Below, in pieces: positions 16,101-25,095 of a stretch of DNA of 43,666 bases. Origin of the DNA: Litorilinea aerophila (GTDB lineage Bacteria; Chloroflexota; Anaerolineae; Caldilineales; Caldilineaceae); the NCBI GenBank assembly GCA_945897075.1, contig CAMDEX010000017.1, positions 1 to 43,666 on the forward strand, written 5' to 3'. The position numbers and the translations under genes are program-made. The first letter of the stretch is position 1. Each line of letters opens with the position of its first letter. The notes beneath the pieces were generated by a model. It made no database searches. It was not told the DNA's origin and was given only the letters and a program-made list of their open reading frames with translations.

Positions 16101-16176
16101 AAGTAATCAGTAAACAGTTACCAGTAATCAGTCAGAAGTGTCGATTCGCCCACTGATGACTGTTTACTGATAACTG
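16101..16176. repeat. Heptamer word hairpin (AGTAATC/AGTAAAC family) between the POR genes
   Basis: Left array: AGTAATC, AGTAAAC, AGTTACC, AGTAATC, AGTCAGA in strict 7-nt phase. The right arm contains the complement. ATCAGTAAACAGT (16106-16118) pairs perfectly with 16159-16171. It lies inside the presumed POR operon and could affect relative expression of the two subunits. Confidence 0.8.
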
Positions 16177-16189
16177 CTGAACCGTTGAA

Positions 16190-18241
16190 TTAGGCGAATA
16201 GCTCAATCTTCACGCTCGGGTTGTAGATCGGCGCGTTGATATCCTGGGCGATGACGCTGGGGGGAATCTCGAAACATTCGTCGTAGCCCCGCTGCACACA
16301 GCGCACGTTGGCCTGCACTACCTTCTCGCCGCGCTTGCCAAAGTATTTGCGCAGGGCCTTCTCCGAGCGAGCCAGCACTTCCGCATCCTCAATGCCCGCG
16401 TCCTTGGCAAAAGGCGTCACTTTCAGGAAGATGCCGAGCAGCACAATGCCCTGCATACGCACTTCCAGATCGGCCACGGGGGCTTCTTCTTTGGCGATTT
16501 TGGCCCCATCCGCCACCACCACGCGCAGCTGCTTCTCCCGAATTGTCTTTTTGGCTTTGGGCGGAATGATCGACCAGACATCTTCCGGCGTGGACTTGGG
16601 CGTCTGCACAAAGAGCGTCCCACCCTGCGTCAGGCCGGCCAGGGGCGAACTGCTGAAAAAGGCGTTGATGTCGTTCATCGGCACAAACTCCACCTGATTC
16701 AACTCGCAGTGGGTCATAATCTGCTCGTCGGCCACAGTCAGATAGTAGGTGGTGGGCAGCCCCTTCTTTTCCGAGCCATATTTGGGGTAAGCCTGCACCT
16801 TCTTGCCAAAGACATCACCGGCAATCGTGGCGATGACTTTGTTGGTGGTGACGGAGCCATAGCCGCCCACCGAATGACCGCGCATGGAAAAGCCACCTTT
16901 GGGGCGCACGTCCGGGTCAACCGGCATAGGCAGGGCCAGTTCGTGGTCAATGCCCACCACAAAGAAGCGCCGCCCACCCTCGCCCGTCATATTGCGCGCC
17001 ATCGAGACAAAGTGGCCGGGGCGCACGTCACGGCTGCCCAGACCCGCGGCCGCGCTGTAAATCGTCGGGATGTGGTCAATGCTGGGGTAGCCGGCCGCGC
17101 CGATGTAAGCATCGGTGAAGGCGGCTTTGATGTCGTTGGTCAGCGGGTTGTTGGAGGCCAGGGGATCGTCCATGCGTTCGACGACGGTGAAGCCCTTCAG
17201 GTGGCGGAGCGTTTCAACAATCTGCGCACCGGGGAAGGGACGGAAGCAGGTGACGTGTACGACGCCCAGTTTGATGCCTGTGTTTGTGCGGATCCAATCC
17301 ACAGTGGCTTTGGCTGTCTCCACCAGAGAACCCATACCCACAATCGCGTACTCGGCGTCCTCCATCCGGTAGGTGTCCACCATCTGATAGAGACGCCCCG
17401 TCTGCCGATAGAACTCGTCCATCGCGCTCTGAATGGCGGCTGGCACCCGATCGTAATAGTGGCGCTGGGCGATCTTGCCCTTCATATAGCTGTCCTGGTT
17501 TTGGACAACCCCGGTCATCACCGGGTTGTAAGGGTCGAAAAGGTTGATCAGCTTTTCCGCGGGCGAACCGACAAAATCCTTCATCATCTCCGGCTCGATC
17601 AGCAGCACATCCTCGACGGTGTGGGTGGTCAGGAAGCCGTCCTGCACATTCATAAACGGCGTCTTGCTCTCCTCGGCCGCGCGGCGGCAGATGAGGGCCA
17701 GATCACCCGATTCCTGGGCCGTGCGCCCAAAGAGGATGCCCCAGCCCGATTCGCGCACAGACATCACGTCGTCGTGGCCGGCGTGGACATTCAGACTCTG
17801 GCTGGTGAGGGCGCGGGAGCCGATGTGGAAAACCATCGGCAGCCGCTTGCCGGAAATGGTGTACAGTACCTCGTGCATCAAAATCAGCCCCTGCCCGGAG
17901 GTGAAATTGCTCACCCGCCCGCCGGTGAGGGCAAAGCCTTCGCAGGCCGTGGCCGCGCTGTGCTCGGATTCCGGCTCCATAAAGCTGAGGGTTTCGCCCC
18001 ACAGATTCTGCTTGCCATTGGAGACCGCCGCGCCGTAGCCGCCGCCCATACTGGTGGACGAAGTAATCGGATAGGCGCACGCGCCCTGGGTGATGGCAGT
18101 TTCCACCCAAACCACTGTGTCGGAGCCATCGGCGGTGGTGGGAATGCCCGGATAGGGAAAGCTCTTGGCCCGCCCATTCTGGTGTTCCAGCAACGTTGGC
18201 TGATGTATAACGTCTGTCATTGGATGTATAACGTCTGTCAT
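16190..18241 (-). CDS. porA: Pyruvate:ferredoxin oxidoreductase, alpha-gamma fusion subunit
   Basis: The 683-residue protein has an alpha domain in the N-terminal part (VWVETAITQGACAYPITSST, MGGGYGAAVSNGKQNLWGE) with a transketolase-like core (LMHEVLYTISGKRLPMVFHI, NVHAGHDDVM). The C-terminal part is a gamma domain (GYGSVTTNKVIATIAGDVFG, YGSEKKGLPTTYYLTVAD). It matches the N-terminal half of NifJ. The Shine-Dalgarno AGGAG is 7 nt before the ATG. The first 21 nt of the reading frame are tandemly duplicated, so the protein starts MTDVIHPMTDVIHQ and two starts are available. Confidence 0.93.
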   Translation of the reverse strand: MTDVIHPMTDVIHQPTLLEHQNGRAKSFPYPGIPTTADGSDTVVWVETAITQGACAYPITSSTSMGGGYGAAVSNGKQNLWGETLSFMEPESEHSAATACEGFALTGGRVSNFTSGQGLILMHEVLYTISGKRLPMVFHIGSRALTSQSLNVHAGHDDVMSVRESGWGILFGRTAQESGDLALICRRAAEESKTPFMNVQDGFLTTHTVEDVLLIEPEMMKDFVGSPAEKLINLFDPYNPVMTGVVQNQDSYMKGKIAQRHYYDRVPAAIQSAMDEFYRQTGRLYQMVDTYRMEDAEYAIVGMGSLVETAKATVDWIRTNTGIKLGVVHVTCFRPFPGAQIVETLRHLKGFTVVERMDDPLASNNPLTNDIKAAFTDAYIGAAGYPSIDHIPTIYSAAAGLGSRDVRPGHFVSMARNMTGEGGRRFFVVGIDHELALPMPVDPDVRPKGGFSMRGHSVGGYGSVTTNKVIATIAGDVFGKKVQAYPKYGSEKKGLPTTYYLTVADEQIMTHCELNQVEFVPMNDINAFFSSSPLAGLTQGGTLFVQTPKSTPEDVWSIIPPKAKKTIREKQLRVVVADGAKIAKEEAPVADLEVRMQGIVLLGIFLKVTPFAKDAGIEDAEVLARSEKALRKYFGKRGEKVVQANVRCVQRGYDECFEIPPSVIAQDINAPIYNPSVKIELFA

Positions 18242-18243
18242 TG
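18202..18243. repeat. 21-bp perfect tandem duplication over the porA start codon
   Basis: Two identical 21-bp units (18202-18222 and 18223-18243) duplicate the start codon and the codons for MTDVIH. The first copy keeps the Shine-Dalgarno at normal distance. The second ATG would be 21 nt further. Confidence 0.95.
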
Positions 18244-18262
18244 ATTGTCTCCTGGTGCTATA

Positions 18263-18288
18263 AGCCGCTGCACAGGAAGGCAGCGGCT
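18263..18288 (-). promoter_or_regulatory. Hairpin in the porA leader
   Basis: AGCCGCTG / CAGCGGCT forms an 8-bp stem with a 10-nt loop, just upstream of the porA ribosome-binding site on the minus strand. It may be a dispersed palindrome or a translation or stability element. Between 18289 and 18469 nothing else is evident. Confidence 0.45.
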
Positions 18289-18469
18289 ACCGGACCGGCA
18301 AGATATGCGAAGTTGCACGCCAGTGTGCTGTGTGAAAATCCATTTTGAGGATAGAAGAGATTTTAGCACGCAATCGCCGAAAATTCAATCTAAAGAGAAC
18401 ACTGCGGAAACTTGTTTCGCATTTGCCTTCATTTGTTGATCCTTTGCCAATTCACGCCAATACCACAAC

Positions 18470-18498
18470 TTGAATGCACCGACAATCCATAGTACAAT
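18470..18498 (+). promoter_or_regulatory. Promoter of mazEF
   Basis: TTGAAT (18470-18475), 17-nt spacer, TACAAT (18493-18498). The predicted transcription start is about 18505, 46 nt before the MazE-like ATG. Confidence 0.7.
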
Positions 18499-18550
18499 GT
18501 GGGTAATTCTGTGGATGATATTCAGCATTGCAAGGAGAAACATCTATCCA

Positions 18551-18790
18551 ATGACAACAAGAACCGTACAAATCACAATTGACGACGATTTGCTCAAAGT
18601 GGTAGACAAAACCGTCTCCGAGATGGAGACCAACCGCTCTGCCTTCATCCGTCAGGCGCTGCAGCTTGCCCTGAAGCGTATCCAGATTTTCAAGTTGGAG
18701 CAGCAGCACGCCGCGGGCTACACACTTCATCCCGTCATCCCTGGCGAATTCGACGGCTGGGAGTCGGAACAGGTGTGGGATGCCGTATGA
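18551..18790 (+). CDS. Ribbon-helix-helix antitoxin (MazE/CopG-like)
   Basis: From the ATG at 18551 (AAGGAG upstream) the product is 79 residues. RTVQITIDDDLLKVVDKTVS and SAFIRQALQLALKRIQ form a classical ribbon-helix-helix. An earlier in-frame ATG at 18470 overlaps the promoter and is rejected. The stop overlaps the mazF start as ATGA. It is expected to bind its own promoter and the toxin. Confidence 0.88.
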   Translation: MTTRTVQITIDDDLLKVVDKTVSEMETNRSAFIRQALQLALKRIQIFKLEQQHAAGYTLHPVIPGEFDGWESEQVWDAV

Positions 18791-19113
18791 GACAGCGCGA
18801 AGTGCGTTGGTACACTTTCTCCCCGCCAGACAAACGTCGGCCTGTTCTGTTGTTGACCAGATCATCGGCCATCGGTTTTCTCACCGGTATTATCGTTGCA
18901 CCCCTCACAACCCAAATCCGCGATATCCCAACGGAAGTGTTGTTAACACCGGAAGAAGACGGCGTAGCTGAACTGTGTGCGATCAATCTGGATAACCTGC
19001 AAACTGTGCAGAAACGACAGCTTGGCTCGCTTATCACGACTCTTTCCTCGCGCCGGATGCAGGACGTACAAAGAGCCATCCAATTCGCCTTGGACATGGA
19101 CGATTATCGGTAA
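18787..19113 (+). CDS. mazF: MazF-family endoribonuclease toxin
   Basis: The 108-residue protein starts RQREVRWYTFSPPDKRRPVL, typical of PemK/MazF. It continues with IIVAPLTTQIRDIPTEVLL (the conserved strand and T/S-rich loop), then CAINLDNLQTVQKRQLG, the family's most recognisable block. MazF cleaves mRNA at short sites. It is encoded in a two-gene operon with the antitoxin and is followed after 3 nt by a word-repeat array. Confidence 0.92.
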   Translation: MRQREVRWYTFSPPDKRRPVLLLTRSSAIGFLTGIIVAPLTTQIRDIPTEVLLTPEEDGVAELCAINLDNLQTVQKRQLGSLITTLSSRRMQDVQRAIQFALDMDDYR

Positions 19114-19116
19114 TGA

Positions 19117-19165
19117 TTGACGATTGGACACGCCAAATCTCCAATCTCCCAATCTCCAATCTTCT
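19117..19165. repeat. Heptamer word array (AATCTCC family) after mazF
   Basis: GATTGAC and GATTGGA on the left and AATCTCC words (one slipped to 8 nt) on the right form inverted arms immediately after the mazF stop. The array runs up to the next promoter (19166). Confidence 0.65.
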
Positions 19166-19193
19166 TTGACTTCCCCCCGCCCTGTGGTATCAT
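19166..19193 (+). promoter_or_regulatory. Promoter of the SAM-riboswitch transcript
   Basis: TTGACT (19166-19171), 16-nt spacer, TATCAT (19188-19193). The predicted start is about 20 nt before the riboswitch. Confidence 0.75.
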
Positions 19194-19220
19194 AGCCACC
19201 ACAACCGCATAGATCAGTTG

Positions 19221-19342
19221 CTCTTATCACGAGAGGTGGAGGGAACGGCCCTACGAAGCCTCGGCAACCGGCAGCGCAAACCAGCAATGGTTTTGCCTGT
19301 GTCAGGTGCCAATTCCGTCGGTGTGATACACCGAAAGATGAG
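19221..19342 (+). promoter_or_regulatory. SAM-I (S-box) riboswitch aptamer
   Basis: The core elements occur in order: CTCTTATC, GAGGTGGAGGGA, GGCCCTACGAAGCC, GGCAACCGG, GGTGCCAATTCC and GAAAGATGAG. These match the S-box consensus almost letter for letter. With SAM bound, the downstream terminator (19366-19402) should form and stop transcription of the PLP enzyme gene. This places that enzyme in methionine or cysteine metabolism. Confidence 0.96.
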
Positions 19343-19365
19343 ATGCGCGCCAGATGTTGCCCGCA

Positions 19366-19402
19366 CCCCTCTTGCCCGTATCCACCGGCAGAGGGGTTTT
19401 TC
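19366..19402 (+). terminator. Riboswitch-controlled rho-independent terminator
   Basis: CCCCTCT-TGCC pairs with GGCAGAGGGG (10 bp with one bulge), followed by TTTTT. It sits 24 nt after the aptamer and 190 nt before the gene, as expected of an S-box expression platform. Confidence 0.9.
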
Positions 19403-19575
19403 GTGGTGCGTGGTGCGTGAACAAACGTTTGAAAATGTTGCGTTGTGCGCACTCATCGAAACGTGAAATAGGCCGAACGATCTCACATTTCATACCCCCA
19501 CCGACCAAACCCATAAAGCGCCTAATCGTCACTTAATTGTTCACGCACCACGCACCACGCACTACGCACTCATCA
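19402..19575. repeat. Word hairpin (GCACCAC family) inside the riboswitch leader
   Basis: The left arm (19402-19423) and right arm (19538-19559) are perfect 22-nt complements made of GCACCAC heptamers, separated by 114 nt. The right array continues with GCACTAC to about 19572. The left arm overlaps the terminator's T-run, so only read-through transcripts contain the hairpin. Confidence 0.85.
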
Positions 19576-19589
19576 TCGGAGACCTATCT

Positions 19590-20795
19590 ATGACCAGAAA
19601 CCTCCCCACCGGCGTTTCTCCCCAAACCGCAGCCGTCCACGCCGGCGAGGCGCGCTACGTGGCGTATCACAGCCTGACCGTGCCGATTGTGCAGACCGCC
19701 ACCTACACCTTCGAGAATACAGAGGCGCTCATCGCCTATCAGGAAGACAAAATGTTCTGGGACGTGCCGGAGCGGGTGGAATACGGGCGCTATGGCAACC
19801 CGACGGTCCATGCAGCCGAGGCCAAACTGGCCAGCCTGGAAGGGGCCGAGGATGCTTTGCTCGTCTCCAGCGGAATGGCCGCCATCACCACCACACTGAT
19901 GATTCTGCTCTCCCAGGGCGATCACTTCCTCATCACCGAGGACTGTTACCGGCGCACGCGCATCTTCTGCAATTCCTTCCTGGCCCGCTTCGGCATCGAG
20001 TGTACAACCGTCAAGCCCGGCGACTACGACGGCATGGAAGCCGCCATCCGCCCCAACACAAAGCTGATCTTCTCCGAATCCCCCACCAATCCCTTTCTGC
20101 GTTGCCTGGACTATCCCCGGCTGGTGGAGATTGCCAAACGCCACAACCTGAAAACGGTGATTGACGGCACATTTGGCACGCCGGTCAATATCCGCCCGCT
20201 GGGGTACGGCGTCGATCTGGTCGTCCACAGCGTGACCAAATACCTGGCCGGCCACAACGACCTGTTGGCTGGCTGTGTGGTGGGCAGCTTTGCCATGACC
20301 AGCGTGCTGCGTCAGGCCCAGGGCGTCATCGGCGCGGTGGTAGACCCCCACACGGCCTTCCTCATCCTACGCGGGTTGAAGACGCTGGGGCTGCGCATGG
20401 CCCAGCACAACGCCAACGGGATGGCGATAGCCCGCTTTCTGGAGAGCCATCCGAAAATTCGTCGGGTCTGGTATCCGGGGCTGGAGAGCCACCCGGATCA
20501 CAGCCTGGCCGCGGCGTCTATGCGCGGCTTCGGCGGGGTGGTCAGTTTTGAGGTGGAGAGCGACGGCGCGGGGGCCAGCCGTTTCATCGACGCCTGCCGC
20601 ATCCCCCACATCGCGCCCAGCCTGGGCGGGGTGGAGAGCCTGATCGAGCAGGTGTACATCGTCAGCTACTACGACACCGCGCCCGAAGATCGCCTGGCCC
20701 TGGGCATCCGCGACGAGATGGTGCGTCTGGCCCTGGGCGTGGAAGATACGGACGATCTCATCTCTGATTTGGCCCAGGCGTTGGAAAAGGTGTAG
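19590..20795 (+). CDS. Cys/Met-metabolism PLP-dependent enzyme
   Basis: The 401-residue protein is of the cystathionine gamma-synthase / cystathionine lyase / methionine gamma-lyase / O-acylhomoserine sulfhydrylase superfamily. The PLP lysine is K217 in [17 protein letters not shown]. Other signatures are [20 protein letters not shown] and the SESPTNPF active-site segment. The exact reaction cannot be read from motifs. The S-box riboswitch upstream supports a methionine-synthetic or salvage role, with production turned off by SAM. The Shine-Dalgarno GGAGA lies 8 nt before the ATG. The stop codon touches a word array. Confidence 0.9.
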   Translation: MTRNLPTGVSPQTAAVHAGEARYVAYHSLTVPIVQTATYTFENTEALIAYQEDKMFWDVPERVEYGRYGNPTVHAAEAKLASLEGAEDALLVSSGMAAITTTLMILLSQGDHFLITEDCYRRTRIFCNSFLARFGIECTTVKPGDYDGMEAAIRPNTKLIFSESPTNPFLRCLDYPRLVEIAKRHNLKTVIDGTFGTPVNIRPLGYGVDLVVHSVTKYLAGHNDLLAGCVVGSFAMTSVLRQAQGVIGAVVDPHTAFLILRGLKTLGLRMAQHNANGMAIARFLESHPKIRRVWYPGLESHPDHSLAAASMRGFGGVVSFEVESDGAGASRFIDACRIPHIAPSLGGVESLIEQVYIVSYYDTAPEDRLALGIRDEMVRLALGVEDTDDLISDLAQALEKV

Positions 20796-20905
20796 GGTAT
20801 TGGGTATTGGGTATTTCGTCCGGACGATAGAGGGGTGTCAGTAAATAGTGAGCAGTACATCCATTGATTGTTATCGCTTTTCTCTGCGTCTTTGCGGCTC
20901 TGCGG
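20795..20905. repeat. Three adjacent word arrays between the PLP enzyme and the lipoprotein gene
   Basis: GGGTATT three times (20795-20815) starts at the stop codon. TCGTCCGGACGA (20816-20827) is self-complementary. CAGTAAATAGTGAGCAGTAC (20839-20858) belongs to the same word family as 16101 and 39337. CTCTGCG/TTTGCGG words cover 20881-20905. At least three word families sit side by side. Confidence 0.7.
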
Positions 20906-20913
20906 GAGATTTC

Positions 20914-22074
<1,161 letters not shown>

Positions 22075-22083
22075 GGGGAGAAA

Positions 22084-22471
22084 ATGTCAACGATTCTGAT
22101 AGAAGATGGCTTTCGTATGACTTTGCCGGAAGAATTGCGCAGTACACTATGTGTGGGTGATGAGCTTCTATAGTTTTACAGGTAATTATCGGTAGGGGCG
22201 TTTGCTGGCTGCGCCCGGCACACAAGAGATGGACGCAGCCAGCAGCGCCCCTACAGAGAAAATCTTTATCTGTAAAACTATAGCAAGCCGGGACAACAAC
22301 GGGCGGATTATTCTCACAATCAAGTCGGAGATGCAGCAGGCGCTGGACGAGGCATTTGGCCTTTGGGCCGATCGCACAGATGTCCCAAAGGACGGCGTCG
22401 AATATGTCAATCGAATTCGCAGTGATGACCGCTTTGATGAGATTAGGAAACGATTGTATGAAACTGCTTGA
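22084..22471 (+). pseudogene. AbrB/MazE-type antitoxin gene split by a MITE
   Basis: The 5' part (22084-22173) encodes MSTILIEDGFRMTLPEELRS and continues TLCVGDELL, then a stop inside the insertion. The 3' part resumes at 22283 with ASRDNNGRIILTIKSEM and runs to 22471. Removing 22171-22282 joins GDELL to ASRDNNGR in frame and gives a normal 91-residue SpoVT-AbrB-type antitoxin. The gene overlaps the PIN gene (22458) by 14 nt. Confidence 0.9.
22171..22280. mobile_element. 110-bp palindromic MITE with TA target duplication
   Basis: The element begins TAGTTTTACAG and ends with the exact complement CTGTAAAACTA. It is flanked by TA on both sides (22169-22170 and 22281-22282). Inside, GTAGGGGCG and GCTGGCTGCG words pair with their complements, so the whole element folds into one long hairpin. 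TA duplication and short terminal repeats point to mobilisation by an IS630/Tc1-mariner-type transposase. No transposase is encoded. Confidence 0.9.
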
Positions 22472-22712
22472 CACGGACATTTTGATCGACCTTTTTCATA
22501 GCAATCCATTGGCTCGCGCATTCATTGATAGGCAAGACCAGGCCCACTTCCTGCGTACATATCGTGACGGTCATCGTATCCACTTAAGCGATGCTGTGAT
22601 TGCCGCCACAGCTTTCTTGCGCGGCGCAGATATTGTGACCCGCAACACCCGCCATTACCCTATGCCCGAAGTGCTGGTGATCGAACCGTACCAACGCGGC
22701 GCGGGCGATTGA
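22458..22712 (+). pseudogene. PIN-domain (VapC-like) toxin with internal deletion
   Basis: The 84-residue frame has an intact N-terminus (MKLLDTDILIDLFHSNP) and an intact C-terminus (HRIHLSDAVIAATAFLRGAD, VTRNTRHYPM) of VapC toxins. VapC proteins are about 130 residues, and roughly 45 residues between RQDQ and AHFL are missing, including the segment with the conserved Glu. The reading frame is kept, but the nuclease is probably inactive. Confidence 0.75.
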
Positions 22713-22743
22713 TCTGTCACACACATACCCCCGAGGAGATCAG

Positions 22744-23565
22744 ATGAGCTGGCAAAGTGATTTTGTACAGGTGAACGGCATCCGCATCCATTACACCCGC
22801 ACAGGCGGCGACAAACCTGCCCTCGTCCTACTACACGGCATCACCGACAACGGGCTGTGTTGGAGCCGGGTGGCGCACGCCCTGCAAAATCAGTACGATA
22901 TTGTGATGGTGGATGCCCGCGGCCACGGCCTCTCTGACAAACCGGAGAACGGCTACACCTCCGACCACTACGCCGCGGACTTTGCGGGGCTGATCGAAAG
23001 CCTGGGCTTGGGGCAAGCGCTGCTGATAGGCCATTCGTTGGGCGCAATCAGTGCCGCAACCCTGACCACCAACTATCCCCACCTGGTGCGGGGCACAGTA
23101 TTGGAAGACCCGCCCTGGCGCGACCAGAGCGAAGCCCAGTCGCAGATGTCGCCCGAACAGGCAGCCGCGTGGATGGCGGAATGGCGCGCCAATCTTGTCG
23201 CTGAACAAAAACTCTCCGCAGAGGAGATCAGCGCAGCCGGGCGCAGCCGTTCACCCGCCTGGCACGCCGACGAATTCCCCGATTGGGCGCAGGCAAAATT
23301 ACAGGTCTATCCCGACGTTCTTGACAAAAGCCAGCTACGCACCTGGACAGACCTGGTGCCCCAAATCCACTGCCCGACCCTTCTCGTCACAGGCGATCCC
23401 TCGCTGGGGGCGATTGTCACGCCGGGGCTGGCCACAAAAATCTGTGCGGCCAATCCCAAAATCGAGTACGCCCACATCCCCGGTGCGGGCCACAACATCC
23501 GCCGCGAGAACTTCGACGGCTTTCTGGTGGCCGTGCGCTCGTTTCTCGCCGAAGTAGAGGGATGA
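22744..23565 (+). CDS. Alpha/beta hydrolase
   Basis: This 273-residue alpha/beta-hydrolase-fold enzyme has LVLLHGITDNG (oxyanion HG), VDARGHGLSDKP, the nucleophile elbow IGHSLGAIS and a final GAGHNIRREN His. This is a complete Ser-Asp-His arrangement. The substrate is unknown; the sequence style is of small-molecule esterases or haloperoxidase-like hydrolases. It ends 6 nt before the NUDIX gene, so the two are probably co-transcribed. Confidence 0.88.
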   Translation: MSWQSDFVQVNGIRIHYTRTGGDKPALVLLHGITDNGLCWSRVAHALQNQYDIVMVDARGHGLSDKPENGYTSDHYAADFAGLIESLGLGQALLIGHSLGAISAATLTTNYPHLVRGTVLEDPPWRDQSEAQSQMSPEQAAAWMAEWRANLVAEQKLSAEEISAAGRSRSPAWHADEFPDWAQAKLQVYPDVLDKSQLRTWTDLVPQIHCPTLLVTGDPSLGAIVTPGLATKICAANPKIEYAHIPGAGHNIRRENFDGFLVAVRSFLAEVEG

Positions 23566-23571
23566 CCATCC

Positions 23572-24270
23572 GTGCAAACCACTTCCCCATTTGACCTGGC
23601 CGTAGCTCTGACAAACATTGCCAGCGATCTGCGCGCCCTGAGCAACGCGGGCATTCACTACACCGAAGACCCCTATCAGATCGAGCGCTATCAGCGCATC
23701 ATCGAACTCTCCGCCGAGCTGACCAGCCTGGCCAACGGTCACAGCGCGGCGGATCTGCGCCAGCTTTTCTTGGCCGATCTCCATTACATGACGCCCTACG
23801 CGGTGGTGGATACGGCGATCTTCGATGACGCTGACCGTCTGCTGCTCATCCGCCGCGCCGACAACGGCCAATGGGCCTTTCCCGGCGGCGCGTGCGATGT
23901 GGGCGAGCCACCTGCCAGCGGCGCGGCCCGCGAAGTCTGGGAAGAGACGGGCTACATCGCCGAAGTGACCGACCTTCTGGGCGTCTTCGACAACCGCTTT
24001 CACAGCGGCAAGAGCTTCCACCACCTCTACTGTCTGCTCTTTGGCGGGCGGGCCGTGGGCGGGGAGCGGCTGATCACCCGCGAGACGCTGGACTGCGCCT
24101 GGTTCGCCGAGGACGAAATGCCCTGGCCGGAAGTGACGCCCAGCCACGTGACGCGCATCCGTCACGCCTTTGCCTGGCGCAACGAGCCGACGACGCCGGT
24201 CTTTTTCGACCGGGTGGACTGGCAGCCCCAACCGACAAACCAGCACGCGGAGGCGGTGCAAGCAGAATAG
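23572..24270 (+). CDS. NUDIX hydrolase with N-terminal helical domain
   Basis: The 232-residue protein starts at a GTG. Residues 1-65 form a helical N-terminal domain seen in some ADP-ribose/nucleoside-diphosphate NUDIX enzymes. The NUDIX box is present in full: G-x5-E (GACDVGE), then REVWEETGYI. It hydrolyses a nucleoside diphosphate linked to another moiety, with the exact substrate unknown. It is preceded by 6 nt by the alpha/beta hydrolase. Confidence 0.88.
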   Translation: MQTTSPFDLAVALTNIASDLRALSNAGIHYTEDPYQIERYQRIIELSAELTSLANGHSAADLRQLFLADLHYMTPYAVVDTAIFDDADRLLLIRRADNGQWAFPGGACDVGEPPASGAAREVWEETGYIAEVTDLLGVFDNRFHSGKSFHHLYCLLFGGRAVGGERLITRETLDCAWFAEDEMPWPEVTPSHVTRIRHAFAWRNEPTTPVFFDRVDWQPQPTNQHAEAVQAE

Positions 24271-24307
24271 ACAGGGCAACTGGAATAGGTATTCTTCTCA
24301 TTCATCG

Positions 24308-24316
24308 TGATATAAT
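24308..24316 (+). promoter_or_regulatory. Extended -10 promoter of the Phd/RelE-type pair
   Basis: TGATATAAT fits an extended -10 (TGn-TATAAT) and lies 51 nt before the antitoxin ATG. No good -35 box is visible. Confidence 0.55.
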
Positions 24317-24366
24317 CGTACCATCAAGCGTATTCCAAATCGCACTTTTGGTGAGCGAGGTGAGAA

Positions 24367-24636
24367 ATGACTGTTGTCACAGCCAACGATCTCAAAACGA
24401 AGGGGATCTCCGACATCGAACGTATTCTCCAAGATGCCCAGGAGGTCATCATCAGTGTCAGGGGCAAGCCGCGCTATGTGGTGATGAATATCGCGCACTA
24501 CGAGTTTCTGTGCGAGTGCGAGATCGTGGCGGCCTGGGCGCAGACGCGGGAAGATGTGGCGGGCGGGCGCTATCGGCAAGAGAGCGCCGATGCGCATATC
24601 GCGCGCGTCACGGGTGAGTTGACCGATGGCCTATAG
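24367..24636 (+). CDS. Phd/YefM-type antitoxin
   Basis: The 89-residue protein has TVVTANDLKTKGISDIERIL and VIISVRGKPRYVVMNIAHYE, the Phd/YefM fold (DNA-binding N-terminal domain). A flexible C-terminus would cap the toxin. It overlaps the toxin gene by 11 nt. Confidence 0.88.
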   Translation: MTVVTANDLKTKGISDIERILQDAQEVIISVRGKPRYVVMNIAHYEFLCECEIVAAWAQTREDVAGGRYRQESADAHIARVTGELTDGL

Positions 24637-24901
24637 CCTGATCTTCACGGAGAGTTATGAGAAGATCGAGCGACGCTTTCTGAAACGCCATCCAGATTTG
24701 ATCGAACGCTACCAGAAGACATTGGCCGTACTCGAGCAGGATGCCTTTCACCCCTCCCTGCGTCTGCACGCATTGGCGGGGCGACTGACAGGGCTGCACG
24801 CCGTCTCCATCAATCTGCAATATCGTATCAGCCTTGAGTTGGAGCTACGCGAGCGGGAGATACACCTCGTCAGCGTGGGCACGCATAGCGAGGTGTATTG
24901 A
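24626..24901 (+). CDS. RelE/ParE-superfamily toxin (YafQ-like)
   Basis: The 91-residue product has YEKIERRFLKRHPDLIERYQ, FHPSLRLHALAGRLTG and INLQYRISLELE with a final HSEVY, the RelE/YafQ-type mRNA interferase pattern. It pairs with the Phd-type antitoxin upstream and appears intact. Confidence 0.87.
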   Translation: MAYSLIFTESYEKIERRFLKRHPDLIERYQKTLAVLEQDAFHPSLRLHALAGRLTGLHAVSINLQYRISLELELREREIHLVSVGTHSEVY

Positions 24902-24923
24902 GTGGACAGTAACCCCTCTGTTT

Positions 24924-25095
24924 ATGAGTCAGTCGCTCTTTCTCAAAGGAGTGCTGATCGGCTTTTCCATCGCCGCGCCCGTGGGACAGATTGGGGCGCT
25001 TTGCATTCGCTGCTCGATTGCCGAGGGACGGCTCTCCGGTTTTGTATCGGGTCTGGGCGCGGCCAGCGCGGATGCGGTCTATGGAGCTATCAGAA
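24924..25095 (+). pseudogene. LysE-type transporter, 5' fragment
   Basis: MSQSLFLKGVLIGFSIAAPV and GQIGALCIRCSIAEGR, followed by LSGFVSGLGAASADAVYGAI, are the first helix and loop of LysE-type amino-acid exporters. After about 55 residues the similarity stops and the McrC-like gene begins (ATG at 25081, different frame). No C-terminal LysE part was found after 28668, so the insertion or associated deletion removed it. Confidence 0.82.

Noticed and set aside
14380-18244. Long plus-strand frames (387 and 511 codons) opposite the POR genes
   Set aside because: Both are antisense to strongly conserved enzymes and show no domain pattern.
18245-18439. A short plus-strand frame upstream of mazE
   Set aside because: No ribosome-binding site, no domain and it covers a hairpin in the porA leader; probably non-coding.
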